Shown piece after piece: positions 27,141 through 36,800 of a stretch of DNA of 64,000 bases (its first letter is position 1; every line of letters starts with the position of its first letter). Source of the DNA: DATGJX01 sp963830545 (GTDB taxonomy: Bacteria > Vulcanimicrobiota > Vulcanimicrobiia > Vulcanimicrobiales > Vulcanimicrobiaceae); assembly GCA_963830545.1 (NCBI GenBank), contig CAWHMK010000001.1, positions 2,108,001 to 2,172,000 of the forward strand, read 5' to 3'. Made by a program: the position numbers and the translations under genes. Under the pieces are notes generated by a model. That model saw nothing but the letters and a program-made list of their open reading frames with translations, was not told the origin of the DNA and did no database searches.

Positions 27141-29274
27141 GTTGCTGCGCGCGGCGCTCGTTACGCTGCTGCTCTTGGTGTTGTTCGTCGCCGGCTCGGT
27201 AGCGGGCATCGTCAGCGCGTATTCGCGCAATCTGCCCGACATCAGCCGCATGGCGGACTATCAGCCCGCACGTTCGACGCGTATCTACGCGCGCGACGGG
27301 ACGCTGCTCGCGAACCTCTACAAAGAAAACCGCATCTGGGTTCCGATCGACGAGATTCCGCCGATCGTCCGCGACGCGTTCATCGCAAACGAAGATCACA
27401 ATTTCTACCACCATCACGGCGTCGATTTCGGCGGTATCGCGCGCGCCGCGTTTGCCGATCTCACGCATCGTCACTTCGAGCAAGGCGCGTCCACAATCAC
27501 GCAGCAGCTGGCGCGCGGCCTGTTTCTCACCGATCAGCAGACGATCTCGCGAAAGATTCAGGAAGCGCTGCTGGCAATGGAAATCGAGCGCTACTACACG
27601 AAGGACGAAATTCTCGAACGTTATCTGAACTTGATCTATTTGGGTTCGGGTGCGTACGGCGTCGACGCGGCGGCACACACGTATTTTGGCCGCAGCGTCA
27701 CCGATCTGACGATTGGTCAGGCCGCACTGCTCGCGGGTCTTGTCGCGGCGCCCTCCGATTATTCGCCATACGTCAATCTGCAGCTTGCGCGCGAGCGCCA
27801 GTCACACGTGCTCGATCGCATGGCGGATAGCGGCTACATCTCGGAGCAGCAAGCGCAAGACGCCAAACTCGCGCCGCTCGAACTCGTGGGAGAACGGCCC
27901 GCGGGTCTGCAAGGTTTTCGCGCTCCGTGGTTCACGACGTACGCGGTCGCGCAACTCGAGCACGAGTTCGGAAAGCAGGCAACGTACGAAGGCGGCCTGC
28001 AGGTCTACACGACAGTCGATCCTCGCATGGAAAAAATCGCGCAGCAATCTCTGGACTGGGGAATCAACGAAGGCAAGCTCGAGGGAATCGGCGCCGATCA
28101 AGGCGCGGTAGTTGCGCTGCGTCCGTCCACCGGCGAGATTCTTGCGATGGTCGGCGGGACGCATTTCTCGCTCGCAAACCAATTCAACCGCGCCTGGCAG
28201 GCGCATCGGCAGCCGGGCTCTTCATTTAAAGTCTACGTGTACACCGCCGCGATCGATACCGGCATGCCGGAAACCACCGTGATCGACGATTCGCCGGTAA
28301 GCTACCCAATGGGCGATGGAACGACGTGGTCGCCGCAGGACGACGATCACAGTTACATGGGTCCGATTACGCTTCGCGAGGCGCTCGCGCAAAGCCGCAA
28401 CATCGTCGCGGTCAAACTGTTGGAAATGGTCGGCGTCGATCGCGCCATCGAGTACGCGCATCGCATGGGCGTCAAGTCCAACTTGGAACCGAATCTCTCG
28501 CTGGCGCTGGGCACGTCGGTCCTCACGCCGCTCGATCAGGCCAGTGGATACTCGACCCTGGCAAACCAGGGCGTCCACATCGATCCTTCGCCGTTCCGGA
28601 TGGTCAAAGATTCGCTCGGCAATACGGTGCTCGACAATCAATATCCCGAGCAAACCGAAGTGGTGAGCGCGGGAACCGCGTACATCATGACGTCGATGAT
28701 GGAAGACGTCATCAATCACGGCACGGGCTATCCGAACGCCATCATCGGCCGTCCCGCCGCGGGGAAGACGGGAACGACTTCCGACTTTCGCGACGCGTGG
28801 TTCGTCGGTTTCACACCCGATCTGGTCGCGGCTGTGTGGATAGGCAACGACAACTACCATCCGATGAACGAGTCCTACGGCGGCGATATTCCCGCGCGCA
28901 TCTGGGCGCGGTTCATGAAAGGCGCGCTGCAGAACGTCGCCAAGCATGATTTCGTGTTTCCCGGCGACGAGGTGAAAAAAATCGCCAGCTGCGGCGGCGG
29001 ATACGGCAAATACAACTACTATTTGGACGGCACCGAACCCGCGACGCCGTGCGGAACTCCGCAGACGCCAAAACAAGTCGGCGCGTTCGGGCAGCCCCTC
29101 GGGCTGAGCAACGATTCTGCGAGCATGCCGCCTGCGCCGACGTATTCTCCCGAGCCCACCGCACCGCCCGTGACCACCACGGAGCCGCCGGATTCGATCG
29201 GCGACGGGCAAAACTACATTCCGCTGGATTCACCCGCACCCGCACAAACCCCGCAGCCGCGCCGGCGCCGCTAG
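27133..29274 (+). CDS. Class A penicillin-binding protein (PBP1a type)
   Basis: 713 aa, inner-membrane bifunctional peptidoglycan synthase. Membrane anchor about 5-28. Glycosyltransferase GT51 domain: 'FIANEDHNFYHHHGVDFGGIARA' with catalytic Glu (about residue 92), 'GASTITQQLARG', 'KIQEALLAMEIE'. Transpeptidase: 'PGSSFKVYVYTAAI' (SxxK nucleophile), 'SRN' motif in 'QSRNIVAVKLLEM', and 'KTGTT'. C-terminal Pro/Thr-rich tail (about 635-713) is non-conserved. Overlaps nusB by eight bases. Confidence 0.95.
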   Translation: MPRLLRAALVTLLLLVLFVAGSVAGIVSAYSRNLPDISRMADYQPARSTRIYARDGTLLANLYKENRIWVPIDEIPPIVRDAFIANEDHNFYHHHGVDFGGIARAAFADLTHRHFEQGASTITQQLARGLFLTDQQTISRKIQEALLAMEIERYYTKDEILERYLNLIYLGSGAYGVDAAAHTYFGRSVTDLTIGQAALLAGLVAAPSDYSPYVNLQLARERQSHVLDRMADSGYISEQQAQDAKLAPLELVGERPAGLQGFRAPWFTTYAVAQLEHEFGKQATYEGGLQVYTTVDPRMEKIAQQSLDWGINEGKLEGIGADQGAVVALRPSTGEILAMVGGTHFSLANQFNRAWQAHRQPGSSFKVYVYTAAIDTGMPETTVIDDSPVSYPMGDGTTWSPQDDDHSYMGPITLREALAQSRNIVAVKLLEMVGVDRAIEYAHRMGVKSNLEPNLSLALGTSVLTPLDQASGYSTLANQGVHIDPSPFRMVKDSLGNTVLDNQYPEQTEVVSAGTAYIMTSMMEDVINHGTGYPNAIIGRPAAGKTGTTSDFRDAWFVGFTPDLVAAVWIGNDNYHPMNESYGGDIPARIWARFMKGALQNVAKHDFVFPGDEVKKIASCGGGYGKYNYYLDGTEPATPCGTPQTPKQVGAFGQPLGLSNDSASMPPAPTYSPEPTAPPVTTTEPPDSIGDGQNYIPLDSPAPAQTPQPRRRR

Positions 29275-29276
29275 CG

Positions 29277-30644
29277 ATGTTTCAGGATTCGCTTTTTTCG
29301 CCTCGTCCAACCGCGCCGGCGGTCGAAAGCGTTCAGGGCGTTAGCCGCGTCGTCGACTACATCCGGCGCGTCATTTCGCAGAACAAAACGCTGGCCGGCA
29401 TTCGGGTGCGCGGCGAAGTTTCGGGACTTAGCAACAAGAACGGCCGGCTGTACTTCGATCTCAAGGAAAATGCGGACGTGCTCAAGTGCGTCGTGTGGGC
29501 GAGCGATGCGCTCAAACTTTCCCCGCTCAAAGACGGCGATGAAATTATTTGCGGCGGCGATTACGGCACGTTCGCGGCGCGCAGTCAATATCAGCTCTTC
29601 GTCAAGAACGTCGAACTCACCGGAGTCGGCGCGCTCTACGCGCAGTTCGAGGCGCTCAAGGAACAATTCCGCAAAGAAGGGCTGTTCGAGCAATCGCGCA
29701 AGCGCGCGATGCCGGCTTTACCGCGGCGCATTGCCGTCGTGTCCGCGCGCGGCAAGGGCGCTGAAGATTTCCTGACGACGATCGCGCGGCGCGCGCCGTT
29801 CGTCGAAGTGCAATTCGTCGAGACGCGCATGCAGGGAGACGGCGCGCAAATGGACATTGCCGAGGCCCTCGATAAAGCCTCGAAACTCGACGTAGACGTT
29901 ATCGTGCTCACGCGCGGCGGCGGATCGTACGAAGATCTCTTCGCGTTCAATCTCGAACCCGTGATCCGCGCGATCGTTCGTTCGAAGCGTCCGGTCCTTT
30001 CAGCGGTTGGTCATACCGGTGACGTGCATTTGAGCGATTATGTGGCCGACCAGGCATGCGAGACGCCGTCGAATGCGGCGCAATACTTCGGCGAAATCGG
30101 CGACCGGTATTTGCAGCAGGTGCACCGCGCTGTGAATCGCATGGAACATTCCGCGCGCTCCGTCGTTACTGCGCGCGCGCAGGCATTCGATTACGCAAGT
30201 GCGCGGTTGGCGAGCGTCCTGCGGGAAGCGATTCGCGAGCGCGAGCGCGGTCTACACTCGCTCGAGCGACGCTTGAATCTGCAAACGCCACAGCGTCAAC
30301 TGGTACAGCGCGCGCAGCGCATTTCCGGTCTGCGCTCGCGGCTCGAGGCCGCGTCGCGCTATTACGCGGGCGGCCGCCGCGAGGCGATCGCGCGGGTGTC
30401 CGAGCGATTGGCGCGCGTGCGGGGTACCGTTCTACGTCCGTACGGCGAATTGCTCGCTCGGTACGGAGCGCGTTTAGATGGACTCGATCCGCGCACGTTG
30501 CTTGCACGCGGCTATGCCATCGTAACGATGGAGGGCCGTCCGGTTCGTAATGCTGCCGGCGTTCCGGACGGCGCGCACATCGAGGCGCAATTGCATCACG
30601 GGAAGCTGCACGCGCGGGTCGAACGAAAGGACCTCGATGGCTGA
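29277..30644 (+). CDS. xseA: Exodeoxyribonuclease VII, large subunit
   Basis: 455 aa from ATG 29277; the open frame upstream lies inside the PBP1a gene. N-terminal OB-fold ('SRVVDYIRRVISQNKTLAGIRVRGEVSGL', 'GRLYFDLKE'), catalytic core 'IAVVSARGKGAEDFLTTI', 'VIVLTRGGGSYEDLFAFNLE', 'SAVGHTGDVHLSDYVAD' and 'ACETPSNAAQY'. Long coiled-coil C-terminus. Normal family length. Followed by overlapping xseB. Confidence 0.95.
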   Translation: MFQDSLFSPRPTAPAVESVQGVSRVVDYIRRVISQNKTLAGIRVRGEVSGLSNKNGRLYFDLKENADVLKCVVWASDALKLSPLKDGDEIICGGDYGTFAARSQYQLFVKNVELTGVGALYAQFEALKEQFRKEGLFEQSRKRAMPALPRRIAVVSARGKGAEDFLTTIARRAPFVEVQFVETRMQGDGAQMDIAEALDKASKLDVDVIVLTRGGGSYEDLFAFNLEPVIRAIVRSKRPVLSAVGHTGDVHLSDYVADQACETPSNAAQYFGEIGDRYLQQVHRAVNRMEHSARSVVTARAQAFDYASARLASVLREAIRERERGLHSLERRLNLQTPQRQLVQRAQRISGLRSRLEAASRYYAGGRREAIARVSERLARVRGTVLRPYGELLARYGARLDGLDPRTLLARGYAIVTMEGRPVRNAAGVPDGAHIEAQLHHGKLHARVERKDLDG

Positions 30645-30870
30645 TCAGACACCGGGTGCCTTCGAACAGAAAATCGGGCGCCTCGAAGCGATCGTCAAAG
30701 AACTCGAGAACGGGAACGTCGAACTCGATCGCGCCGTCCAGCTCTTCAAAGAAGGCAAAGCGCTTTCCGCCGAGTGCGAAACGCTGCTCAAAGGCGCGCA
30801 AGAGCAGATCGATCGCGCGATGGAACAAGAGCGTGCCGCCTCGGCAGCCGACGACGAGGTCCCATTCTAA
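30637..30870 (+). CDS. xseB: Exodeoxyribonuclease VII, small subunit
   Basis: 77 aa, ATG overlapping the xseA stop by eight bases. Helical hairpin 'FEQKIGRLEAIVKELENGNVELDRAV' and 'LFKEGKALSAECETLL' are diagnostic; acidic C-terminal tail. Many copies surround one XseA subunit. Confidence 0.94.
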   Translation: MADQTPGAFEQKIGRLEAIVKELENGNVELDRAVQLFKEGKALSAECETLLKGAQEQIDRAMEQERAASAADDEVPF

Positions 30871-31883
30871 CCAGAACCGCTTTCATCGGCGCCGCGTCTT
30901 GCGCCGTGCTCGCGATTGCAAGCGCGCACACGGCGGCATCTGCTTCCGAACCGGATTTTCTCTTTCAAAGCAATTTCTGGATGAACTTGCACCACCGCCT
31001 GTTGCGTGCTGCCGAGCTTCGTCTTCGGAAAAAGTCCGGTCGTTACGTGAGTCCGAACGAATACCGGCACGTCGGGATACCGACGCTGGCGCCTGCCGAA
31101 GAACGAGCGTGGAACGCCGCCCTGGCATATTACGAGCGCACGTATGCTGCGTCCGAAGAAAAGAAGACATTGGCGCTCGTCGACATCGATAACGCACTCA
31201 CGCTCATTGACGGCCGTCGAATCCATGCGGCGCAGGCGGTTCCCCGGGCAACGGTTGCGGTTTTGCAAGGCATCGCGCCGGTGTACGAAGCCCGTTTTTG
31301 GAAATCGGATAACCAGTCCAATGCCGCGTGGCTCCGTTCCACGGAACAGCTCGTCGGCGAACGGGGCGACGTTTTTCGAAAGCGCCTGCCGCGCATTTTT
31401 GGTGCGCAATGGCTGTCCGAGCCCTATCGTGTCGACGTCGTCTACGATGCAACCTATCCGTCGGAATATAGCGAATACAGCGACACGTTCTGGCAAATCG
31501 TGATGTCCAGCGGCGACCCGCTCACCCGCGGCTACGAAGCGCTCGAGCTCCTCTTTCACGAAGCGTCGCATTCGATCGTCCGGCCTGACAAAGGACCGAT
31601 AGGAAGCGCAATACGACGCGCCGCACAATGGGCACACCGGCCGCCGCTGCGCGACCTCGCGCATACGATTATTTTCTACACGACCGGACGTCTGGCGGAA
31701 ACGGTCGCCGCCGAGAACGGAACCTCGTATACGATGGTCGCCGCTCGGTACGGCTTGTTCGCAGACGACTGGGCGGCGTACTGGCCCGCACTGGCGAACT
31801 ACTGGGAGCCGTACATGAACGGGCATGGCACGCTCGAGGGCGCGGTCACGGCATGCGCGATGGCAATTTACGGCGGTCTCTAG
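30864..31883 (+). CDS. Exported protein with HExxH zinc motif, hypothetical
   Basis: About 339 aa; the start is unclear. The signal-peptide-like sequence ('TRTAFIGAASCAVLAIAS', ending 'AASA') follows an ATT at 30864, the only start-like codon close to it; the ORF opens with a GTG at 30774 inside xseB. A starting codon may have been damaged by an indel. Middle part is helical; 'LELLFHEASHSIV' near residue 228 is an HExxH zinc-protease motif, and 'GRLAETVAAENG' about 55 residues on may supply the third ligand (Glu). Putative secreted or periplasmic metallopeptidase; family not recognised. Confidence 0.65.
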   Translation: MLTRTAFIGAASCAVLAIASAHTAASASEPDFLFQSNFWMNLHHRLLRAAELRLRKKSGRYVSPNEYRHVGIPTLAPAEERAWNAALAYYERTYAASEEKKTLALVDIDNALTLIDGRRIHAAQAVPRATVAVLQGIAPVYEARFWKSDNQSNAAWLRSTEQLVGERGDVFRKRLPRIFGAQWLSEPYRVDVVYDATYPSEYSEYSDTFWQIVMSSGDPLTRGYEALELLFHEASHSIVRPDKGPIGSAIRRAAQWAHRPPLRDLAHTIIFYTTGRLAETVAAENGTSYTMVAARYGLFADDWAAYWPALANYWEPYMNGHGTLEGAVTACAMAIYGGL

Positions 31884-31892
31884 GCTCACCGC

Positions 31893-32684
31893 GTGCGCGC
31901 TTCGTCCCGTCTGGATGCAGTCGTCGCCGAGCGCGAAAAGATCACCCGCTCGCAGGCGCGCAGTTTGATAATGGAAGGGCGTGTGCGCGTGAACGGAACG
32001 CCGGCGACCAAAGCGGGTGCGAACGTTTCCGCGGACGCGCAGATTGAGATCGAGCGCCCGCGCCGTTTCGTCAGCCGCGGCGGCGAAAAACTCGATCGCG
32101 CACTCGAGGCATTCGCAATAGAAGCCGCCGGAAAACGCGCACTCGACGTCGGCGCGTCGACGGGAGGATTCACCGATTGCTTGCTGCAGCGTGGCGCGGC
32201 GCACGTCGTTGCGCTCGACGTCGGCTACGGGCAGCTCGATTGGCGCCTGCGCAACGATCCGCGCGTCGCGGTGATGGAGCGCACGAATTTTCGCCATCTG
32301 CCGGATGACGCGTTTGCGGAGGCATTCGACCTCGTCGTCGTCGATGCGTCGTTCATTTCGGTGCGCACGCTCCTCGCACGGGCGGTTGCCTTTACAGCTG
32401 CCGATGGCGACATCGTTGCGCTCGTCAAGCCGCAATTCGAAGCGGGCCGCGAGCGGCTCGGTAGGGGCGGCGTGGTGCGCGACCCCGAGGTGCACCGCGC
32501 CGTGCTGCGTGAGGTTCGCGACTCGACCGCGCGGTTCGGCCTGACCGCGACGGATCTGGTCGCATCGCCGCTGCTCGGCCCCGCGGGAAATCGCGAGTTC
32601 TTGATGCACCTAAGGCGAGACGGCGGTGCTGCGGTGAGTGACGCGAAGATTGACGCGGCCGTTGCCGAAGGTTCCGGGTTGTGA
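31893..32684 (+). CDS. tlyA: TlyA family rRNA (cytidine-2'-O)-methyltransferase
   Basis: 263 aa, GTG start. S4 domain first ('RLDAVVAEREKITRSQARSLIMEGRV', about 5-65), then a Rossmann methyltransferase ('FVSRGGEKLDRAL', SAM motif 'LDVGASTGGFTDCLLQ', 'VVVDASFISVRTLL', 'VALVKPQFEAGRE'). TlyA methylates 2'-O of C1409 (16S) and C1920 (23S), giving capreomycin sensitivity. Its stop overlaps nadK by four bases (GTGA). Confidence 0.92.
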   Translation: MRASSRLDAVVAEREKITRSQARSLIMEGRVRVNGTPATKAGANVSADAQIEIERPRRFVSRGGEKLDRALEAFAIEAAGKRALDVGASTGGFTDCLLQRGAAHVVALDVGYGQLDWRLRNDPRVAVMERTNFRHLPDDAFAEAFDLVVVDASFISVRTLLARAVAFTAADGDIVALVKPQFEAGRERLGRGGVVRDPEVHRAVLREVRDSTARFGLTATDLVASPLLGPAGNREFLMHLRRDGGAAVSDAKIDAAVAEGSGL

Positions 32685-33523
32685 CCGTTACGGTGAAAAA
32701 GCGCGCTGTGGCGCTTTACGTCGACGCCGATCGCGAAAATGCGCGCGCCCTCGCTCAACGCGTCGGCGCCGGATTCAAAGACGCGGGATACGAGATAACG
32801 CCGATTGCGCAGGGCGGAATCCTCGAGGACGCGGCACTGCTGATTACGATCGGCGGCGACGGCACGCTTCTTCGAGCGGCTCGCCTGGCGGTGGACCGAG
32901 GCGTTCCGATCATCGGCATCAATACCGGACGGCTCGGATTCCTCACCGAATTCGACGAGGACGACGAAGCGATCGACGAACTTCCGAGTTTGCTCGAGCG
33001 CGGGCTCATCATCGAAGAACGGATCGCACTGCGCGCGGAGTACGAGGGGCGGCAATTTTTCGCGCTCAACGACGTCGTCGTGCGCAAAGGCGGCGTATCG
33101 CGCATCGTGCCGTTCGGGCTTTGCCTCAACGACGAACAGGCCGCGCACATTCCGGCGGACGGCATCTGCGTTGCCACCCCGACCGGCTCGACCGCATATT
33201 TCCTTTCAGCGGGCGGTTCCATCATTTCGCCGCAAGTCGATGCGTTCGGAATCGTCCCTCTGCTGCCGCACACGCTTTTTTCGCGCCCGCTGATCGTTCC
33301 CGCGAGCTCGCGCGTCATCGTCAGCTGCGACTCGGAACTGGTTCACGCGAACCTCGAGTGCGACGGGGACGTGGTCAGCGACCTTGCTCCCGGTGCATCC
33401 GTCGTGATAGAGCGCCATCCGCGGACGGTGCGTTTTGCGCGCATCGCTCGGCTGCGGTTCTTCGAACGGCTGGAGGAGAAGCTGCGCTGGGGCGTTTCAA
33501 TCAAAGAACGACGGCGCCGCTGA
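32681..33523 (+). CDS. nadK: NAD kinase
   Basis: 280 aa, GTG start coupled to tlyA. Makes NADP from NAD. 'LLITIGGDGTLLRAARLA' holds the GGDG motif, 'IGINTGRLGFLTEF', 'NDVVVRKG', 'GICVATPTGSTAYFLSAGG' and 'EVDAFGIVPLLPHTLFSRP' region. Genes tlyA-nadK-recN in this order are common in bacteria. Confidence 0.95.
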   Translation: MTVTVKKRAVALYVDADRENARALAQRVGAGFKDAGYEITPIAQGGILEDAALLITIGGDGTLLRAARLAVDRGVPIIGINTGRLGFLTEFDEDDEAIDELPSLLERGLIIEERIALRAEYEGRQFFALNDVVVRKGGVSRIVPFGLCLNDEQAAHIPADGICVATPTGSTAYFLSAGGSIISPQVDAFGIVPLLPHTLFSRPLIVPASSRVIVSCDSELVHANLECDGDVVSDLAPGASVVIERHPRTVRFARIARLRFFERLEEKLRWGVSIKERRRR

Positions 33524-33534
33524 ATGCGCGAACG

Positions 33535-35220
33535 ATGCTGCGGCGGCTGACCATTGAAGATTACGGGCTGATTCCGAAGGCGGACCTGCGCTTCGCCGAC
33601 GGTGCGACGATCTTCACCGGGGAGACCGGTTCGGGCAAGACGATGGTGCTCGGCGCGATTGCATTCGTGCTGGGTGAGCGCGCGAGCGCGGAAGCCGTGC
33701 GTCGAAACCGCCCCAGAGCGATCGTCAGTCTGGAATTCGAAGCGGACGAAGCTCTGCGCGCGAGACTTGCAGAGGACGGCTACGAAATCGAAGCGGACGA
33801 ATATGCGACGATCTCGCGGGAGATCAATGCCGGCGGAAAGTCCGCGCTGCGCGTCAACGGCCGCCCCTCGACGGCGGGATACGCACGTGACCTTGCGGCA
33901 GACTTGGTGGACATCGTCGGGCAGCACGAAGCGCAGCGTCTTCTCGCGCCGGCTTACCACGTCGAACTTCTCGATCGATATTCCGGGACGCCGGTGCTCG
34001 AGGCGCGCGGACGCGTCGCCGAATTACACGCGCGGCGCGCAGAGATTGCGGGGGCGCTTGACGCACTGGACCGCGACGAACGGCGCTCCCAGGAGCAATA
34101 TGCATTTGCAACCTACGCGTTACAAGAAATCGAGTCCGCATCTCCCGAAGTAGGAGAAGACGAGCGGCTGACGCAGCGTCGCCGCGTGCTCGACAACGCC
34201 GAAAAAATTGCGAACAGTCTGCGTCTTGCTCACGACGCGCTCGGAGGAGAAGAGGCATCGGCGGCAGACGCGCTCGGCAACGCTTCAAGCGCGCTCGCGC
34301 ATATCGCCGATATCGGAAGCGCCTTTGAAGAAATGGCAACCGCGTCCGCGGCGCTTCAGAGCGAAGTCAACGAACTCGCGGTGCGCATCGCGCGCGAACT
34401 CGACGAGATGGAATTCGATTCCGCAGAACTCGAGACGATCAACGCGCGCCTCGACGCACTCGACACGCTCAAACGAAAGTACGGCGGAACGCTCGATTCG
34501 GTACTGCAATCGGCGAACAAATTTCGCGCGAGCATCGATCTGTTCGCAAACAAAGACGAGCATCGAACGCGGCTCGAGAACGAATTGCGGGATGCCGGCG
34601 CGCAGCTCGAACGAGCGGCCCAAGAACTTTCGAGCCTGCGGCACGGCGCAGCGGAGCGCTTGAACAAAGCGATCGAACGCGAACTGAAAGATCTCGCGCT
34701 GCCGTCCGGCCGATTCGGAACGCATTTCGAACCGCTGCAAGAGATCGGCCCTGCCGGCGGCGAGCATCTCGAGTTCGTTTTCGCAGCCAACAAAGGCGAA
34801 TCGCCGCGCCCTCTCGCGCGGGTCGCTTCCGGCGGAGAACTTTCACGCGTTCTGCTTGCACTCATCGTCGTACTCGCTGCCGCTCGCGCGCGAACGGCGC
34901 TGGTCTTCGACGAAATCGACGCCGGCATAGGCGGTGCTACCGCCACTGCGGTAGGGATTCGCCTCGGACGTTTAGCGCGCGGCGGACAAATACTGTGCGT
35001 CACGCACCTTGCGCAGATTGCCGCATGGGCTGACGTGCACTACGTTCTCGAAAAACAAGAGGGCAAGAACGCGACAAGTATCACTGTGCGCGAAATCGAA
35101 GACGATGTGCGGCGAACTGCAGAACTGGCGCGGATGCTTTCGGGAGAAGCGCACGAAGCGGCGCTGCAGCACGCCCGCGCGCTACTCGAACAAACCCAAG
35201 AGCGCCGTCTCGCAGTCTGA
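33535..35220 (+). CDS. recN: DNA repair protein RecN
   Basis: 561 aa from ATG 33535, eleven bases after nadK. SMC-like ATPase for double-strand-break repair. 'MLRRLTIEDYGLIPKADLRF', Walker A 'FTGETGSGKTMVL', Q-loop region 'VDIVGQHEAQRLLAP', a long coiled coil (about 150-400), then signature 'ASGGELSRVLLAL' and Walker B 'LVFDEIDAGIGG' with H-loop 'VTHLAQIAAWAD'. The very long open frame back to 32638 is an artefact over tlyA/nadK. Confidence 0.95.
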   Translation: MLRRLTIEDYGLIPKADLRFADGATIFTGETGSGKTMVLGAIAFVLGERASAEAVRRNRPRAIVSLEFEADEALRARLAEDGYEIEADEYATISREINAGGKSALRVNGRPSTAGYARDLAADLVDIVGQHEAQRLLAPAYHVELLDRYSGTPVLEARGRVAELHARRAEIAGALDALDRDERRSQEQYAFATYALQEIESASPEVGEDERLTQRRRVLDNAEKIANSLRLAHDALGGEEASAADALGNASSALAHIADIGSAFEEMATASAALQSEVNELAVRIARELDEMEFDSAELETINARLDALDTLKRKYGGTLDSVLQSANKFRASIDLFANKDEHRTRLENELRDAGAQLERAAQELSSLRHGAAERLNKAIERELKDLALPSGRFGTHFEPLQEIGPAGGEHLEFVFAANKGESPRPLARVASGGELSRVLLALIVVLAAARARTALVFDEIDAGIGGATATAVGIRLGRLARGGQILCVTHLAQIAAWADVHYVLEKQEGKNATSITVREIEDDVRRTAELARMLSGEAHEAALQHARALLEQTQERRLAV

Positions 35221-35243
35221 CTCCGCTGGCGCTCCGTCAACAA

Positions 35244-35317
35244 GTCATCGTGAGCGTGTCGAACGACCCCGAGCATGTCGAGGGGTTTCTTCGCGCGCGG
35301 CTTCGACTGCGCTCAGC
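35244..35317. repeat. Dispersed palindromic intergenic repeat, family 1, copy B
   Basis: Matches copy A at 17251-17324. Here the repeat extends to about 35340 with an inverted element: TGAGCGTGTCGAA at 35251-35263 answers TTCGACACGCTGAG at 35323-35336, so a large hairpin is possible. It lies between the convergent recN and pyk genes, where it could also act as a bidirectional terminator. Confidence 0.8.
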
Positions 35318-35369
35318 CATGCTTCGACACGCTGAGCAGCACAATTACGAAGTGAACGAGTCGAGGGTC

Positions 35370-36800
35370 TCAAGCGATTTCGTGAATTTTGAGCAGGTTC
35401 GTGCCGCCTTTTCCGACCGGCATCCCGGTTGTGAAAGCGATGCAGTCTCTTCGCGCGACCAATCCTTCGGCGAGCATACGCTGTTCGGTGATGTGCAAAA
35501 GCACGTCGATCGAAGAATAGCGCTCGATGAGAATCGATTCAATGCCCCAGAGCAGCGCCAAGCGTCTCGCCACCTCGGGGACGGGCGTGAGCGCAACGAT
35601 GTGGGCCTTGGGTCGAAACGCCGAAATGTGATGCGCCGCGTTGCCGGTGGTCGTGCCCGTCACGATGTACGGAAGGTTGAGTTCGGCGCTCGAACGCGTT
35701 GCCGCTTCAGCGATTGAGGTTGCGATACTGCGTGAAGCGCCCTCCAGCCGGCGCAGCTGCAGCGTTTCGTGCGGGTAGTGCTTTTCGACTTCGCGCGCGA
35801 TTTCGGCCATCACGCGCACCGCCTCGATGGGGTATTGCCCGCGCGCGGTTTCGCCGGAGAGCATGACCGCGTCGGTTCCATCGAGGATCGCGTTCGCGAC
35901 GTCCGTCGTTTCCGCGCGCGTGGGGCGCGAATTGAAGGTCATCGATTCGAGCATTTGCGTGGCGGTAACAACCGGTTTGCTCGCGCGGTTGCACCGCGCA
36001 ATGAGATCTTTTTGAATCATGGGGACTTGTTCGAGCGGAATTTCGATGCCCAAATCTCCGCGCGCCACCATGATGCCGTCGGCCGCCGCAATGATGTTCT
36101 CGATGTCGTCCAGTGCTTCGTGCTTTTCGATCTTTGCGAGAACGTGCGCGTTCTTGCCGCGTTCCTGCATGAACTGCTTGACGCGGTTGATGTCTTCCGC
36201 GCTGCGCACGAACGATACGGCGACGTAGTCGACTTCCTTTTCCAAGCCGAACGCCAAGAATTCCAGATCCCGATCGGAAACGGCCTCGATGTTGAGCGTG
36301 CCGTCCGGATAATTGATGCCCTGCTGCGGCCGGAGGTCGCCGCCGACTTCGACGGTCGTTTCGATCTGCGTTGCGCTCTTGTCGAGGATCCGCAGGGTTA
36401 TGGCGCCGTCCTGCAAGTAGAGCCGTGTCCCGACCGCAACGTCCGCCGGCAAATCGCGATACGAGACGGAAACGCGCTGCGATGTTCCGGGCACGTCCTC
36501 GGTCGTGATCGTAAACGGCGCGCCGCGCTCGAGAACGACGGAAGTCTGTCCGTCCGCGAATTTTCCGGTGCGCACTTTCGGTCCCGGCAAGTCTTGCAGC
36601 ACGGCAATGTGCTGATTGAGATCCGCTGCAATCTTGCGGATCGAGTCGATCGTTTGGCCGTGCTCTTTCGGCGTTCCGTGCGAGAAGTTCAGACGGAATA
36701 CGTTCGCGCCGGAAAGGACGAGCGATCGTATGACGTCGGGTTCGCGCGAGGCAGGGCCGAGCGTCGCAACGATCTTCGTGCGTTTTTGAATTTTTTCCAT
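35370..36800 (-). CDS. pyk: Pyruvate kinase
   Basis: 476 aa from ATG 36800, with GGAG four bases upstream. Converts phosphoenolpyruvate and ADP to pyruvate and ATP. 'KIVATLGPASREPDVIRSLVLSGANVFRLNFSHG', catalytic/metal 'IMVARGDLGIEIPLEQVP', 'KPVVTATQMLESM', 'RAETTDVANAILDGTDAVMLSGETARGQYP'. Normal length. The start codon overlaps that of a plus-strand gene (36799). Confidence 0.96.
   Translation of the reverse strand: MEKIQKRTKIVATLGPASREPDVIRSLVLSGANVFRLNFSHGTPKEHGQTIDSIRKIAADLNQHIAVLQDLPGPKVRTGKFADGQTSVVLERGAPFTITTEDVPGTSQRVSVSYRDLPADVAVGTRLYLQDGAITLRILDKSATQIETTVEVGGDLRPQQGINYPDGTLNIEAVSDRDLEFLAFGLEKEVDYVAVSFVRSAEDINRVKQFMQERGKNAHVLAKIEKHEALDDIENIIAAADGIMVARGDLGIEIPLEQVPMIQKDLIARCNRASKPVVTATQMLESMTFNSRPTRAETTDVANAILDGTDAVMLSGETARGQYPIEAVRVMAEIAREVEKHYPHETLQLRRLEGASRSIATSIAEAATRSSAELNLPYIVTGTTTGNAAHHISAFRPKAHIVALTPVPEVARRLALLWGIESILIERYSSIDVLLHITEQRMLAEGLVARRDCIAFTTGMPVGKGGTNLLKIHEIA

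Noticed and set aside
32638..33534. A very long ORF (860 aa) over tlyA, nadK and recN
   Set aside because: Its first 300 residues are Arg-rich and lie over well-supported tlyA and nadK; only the part from 33535 is a gene (recN).
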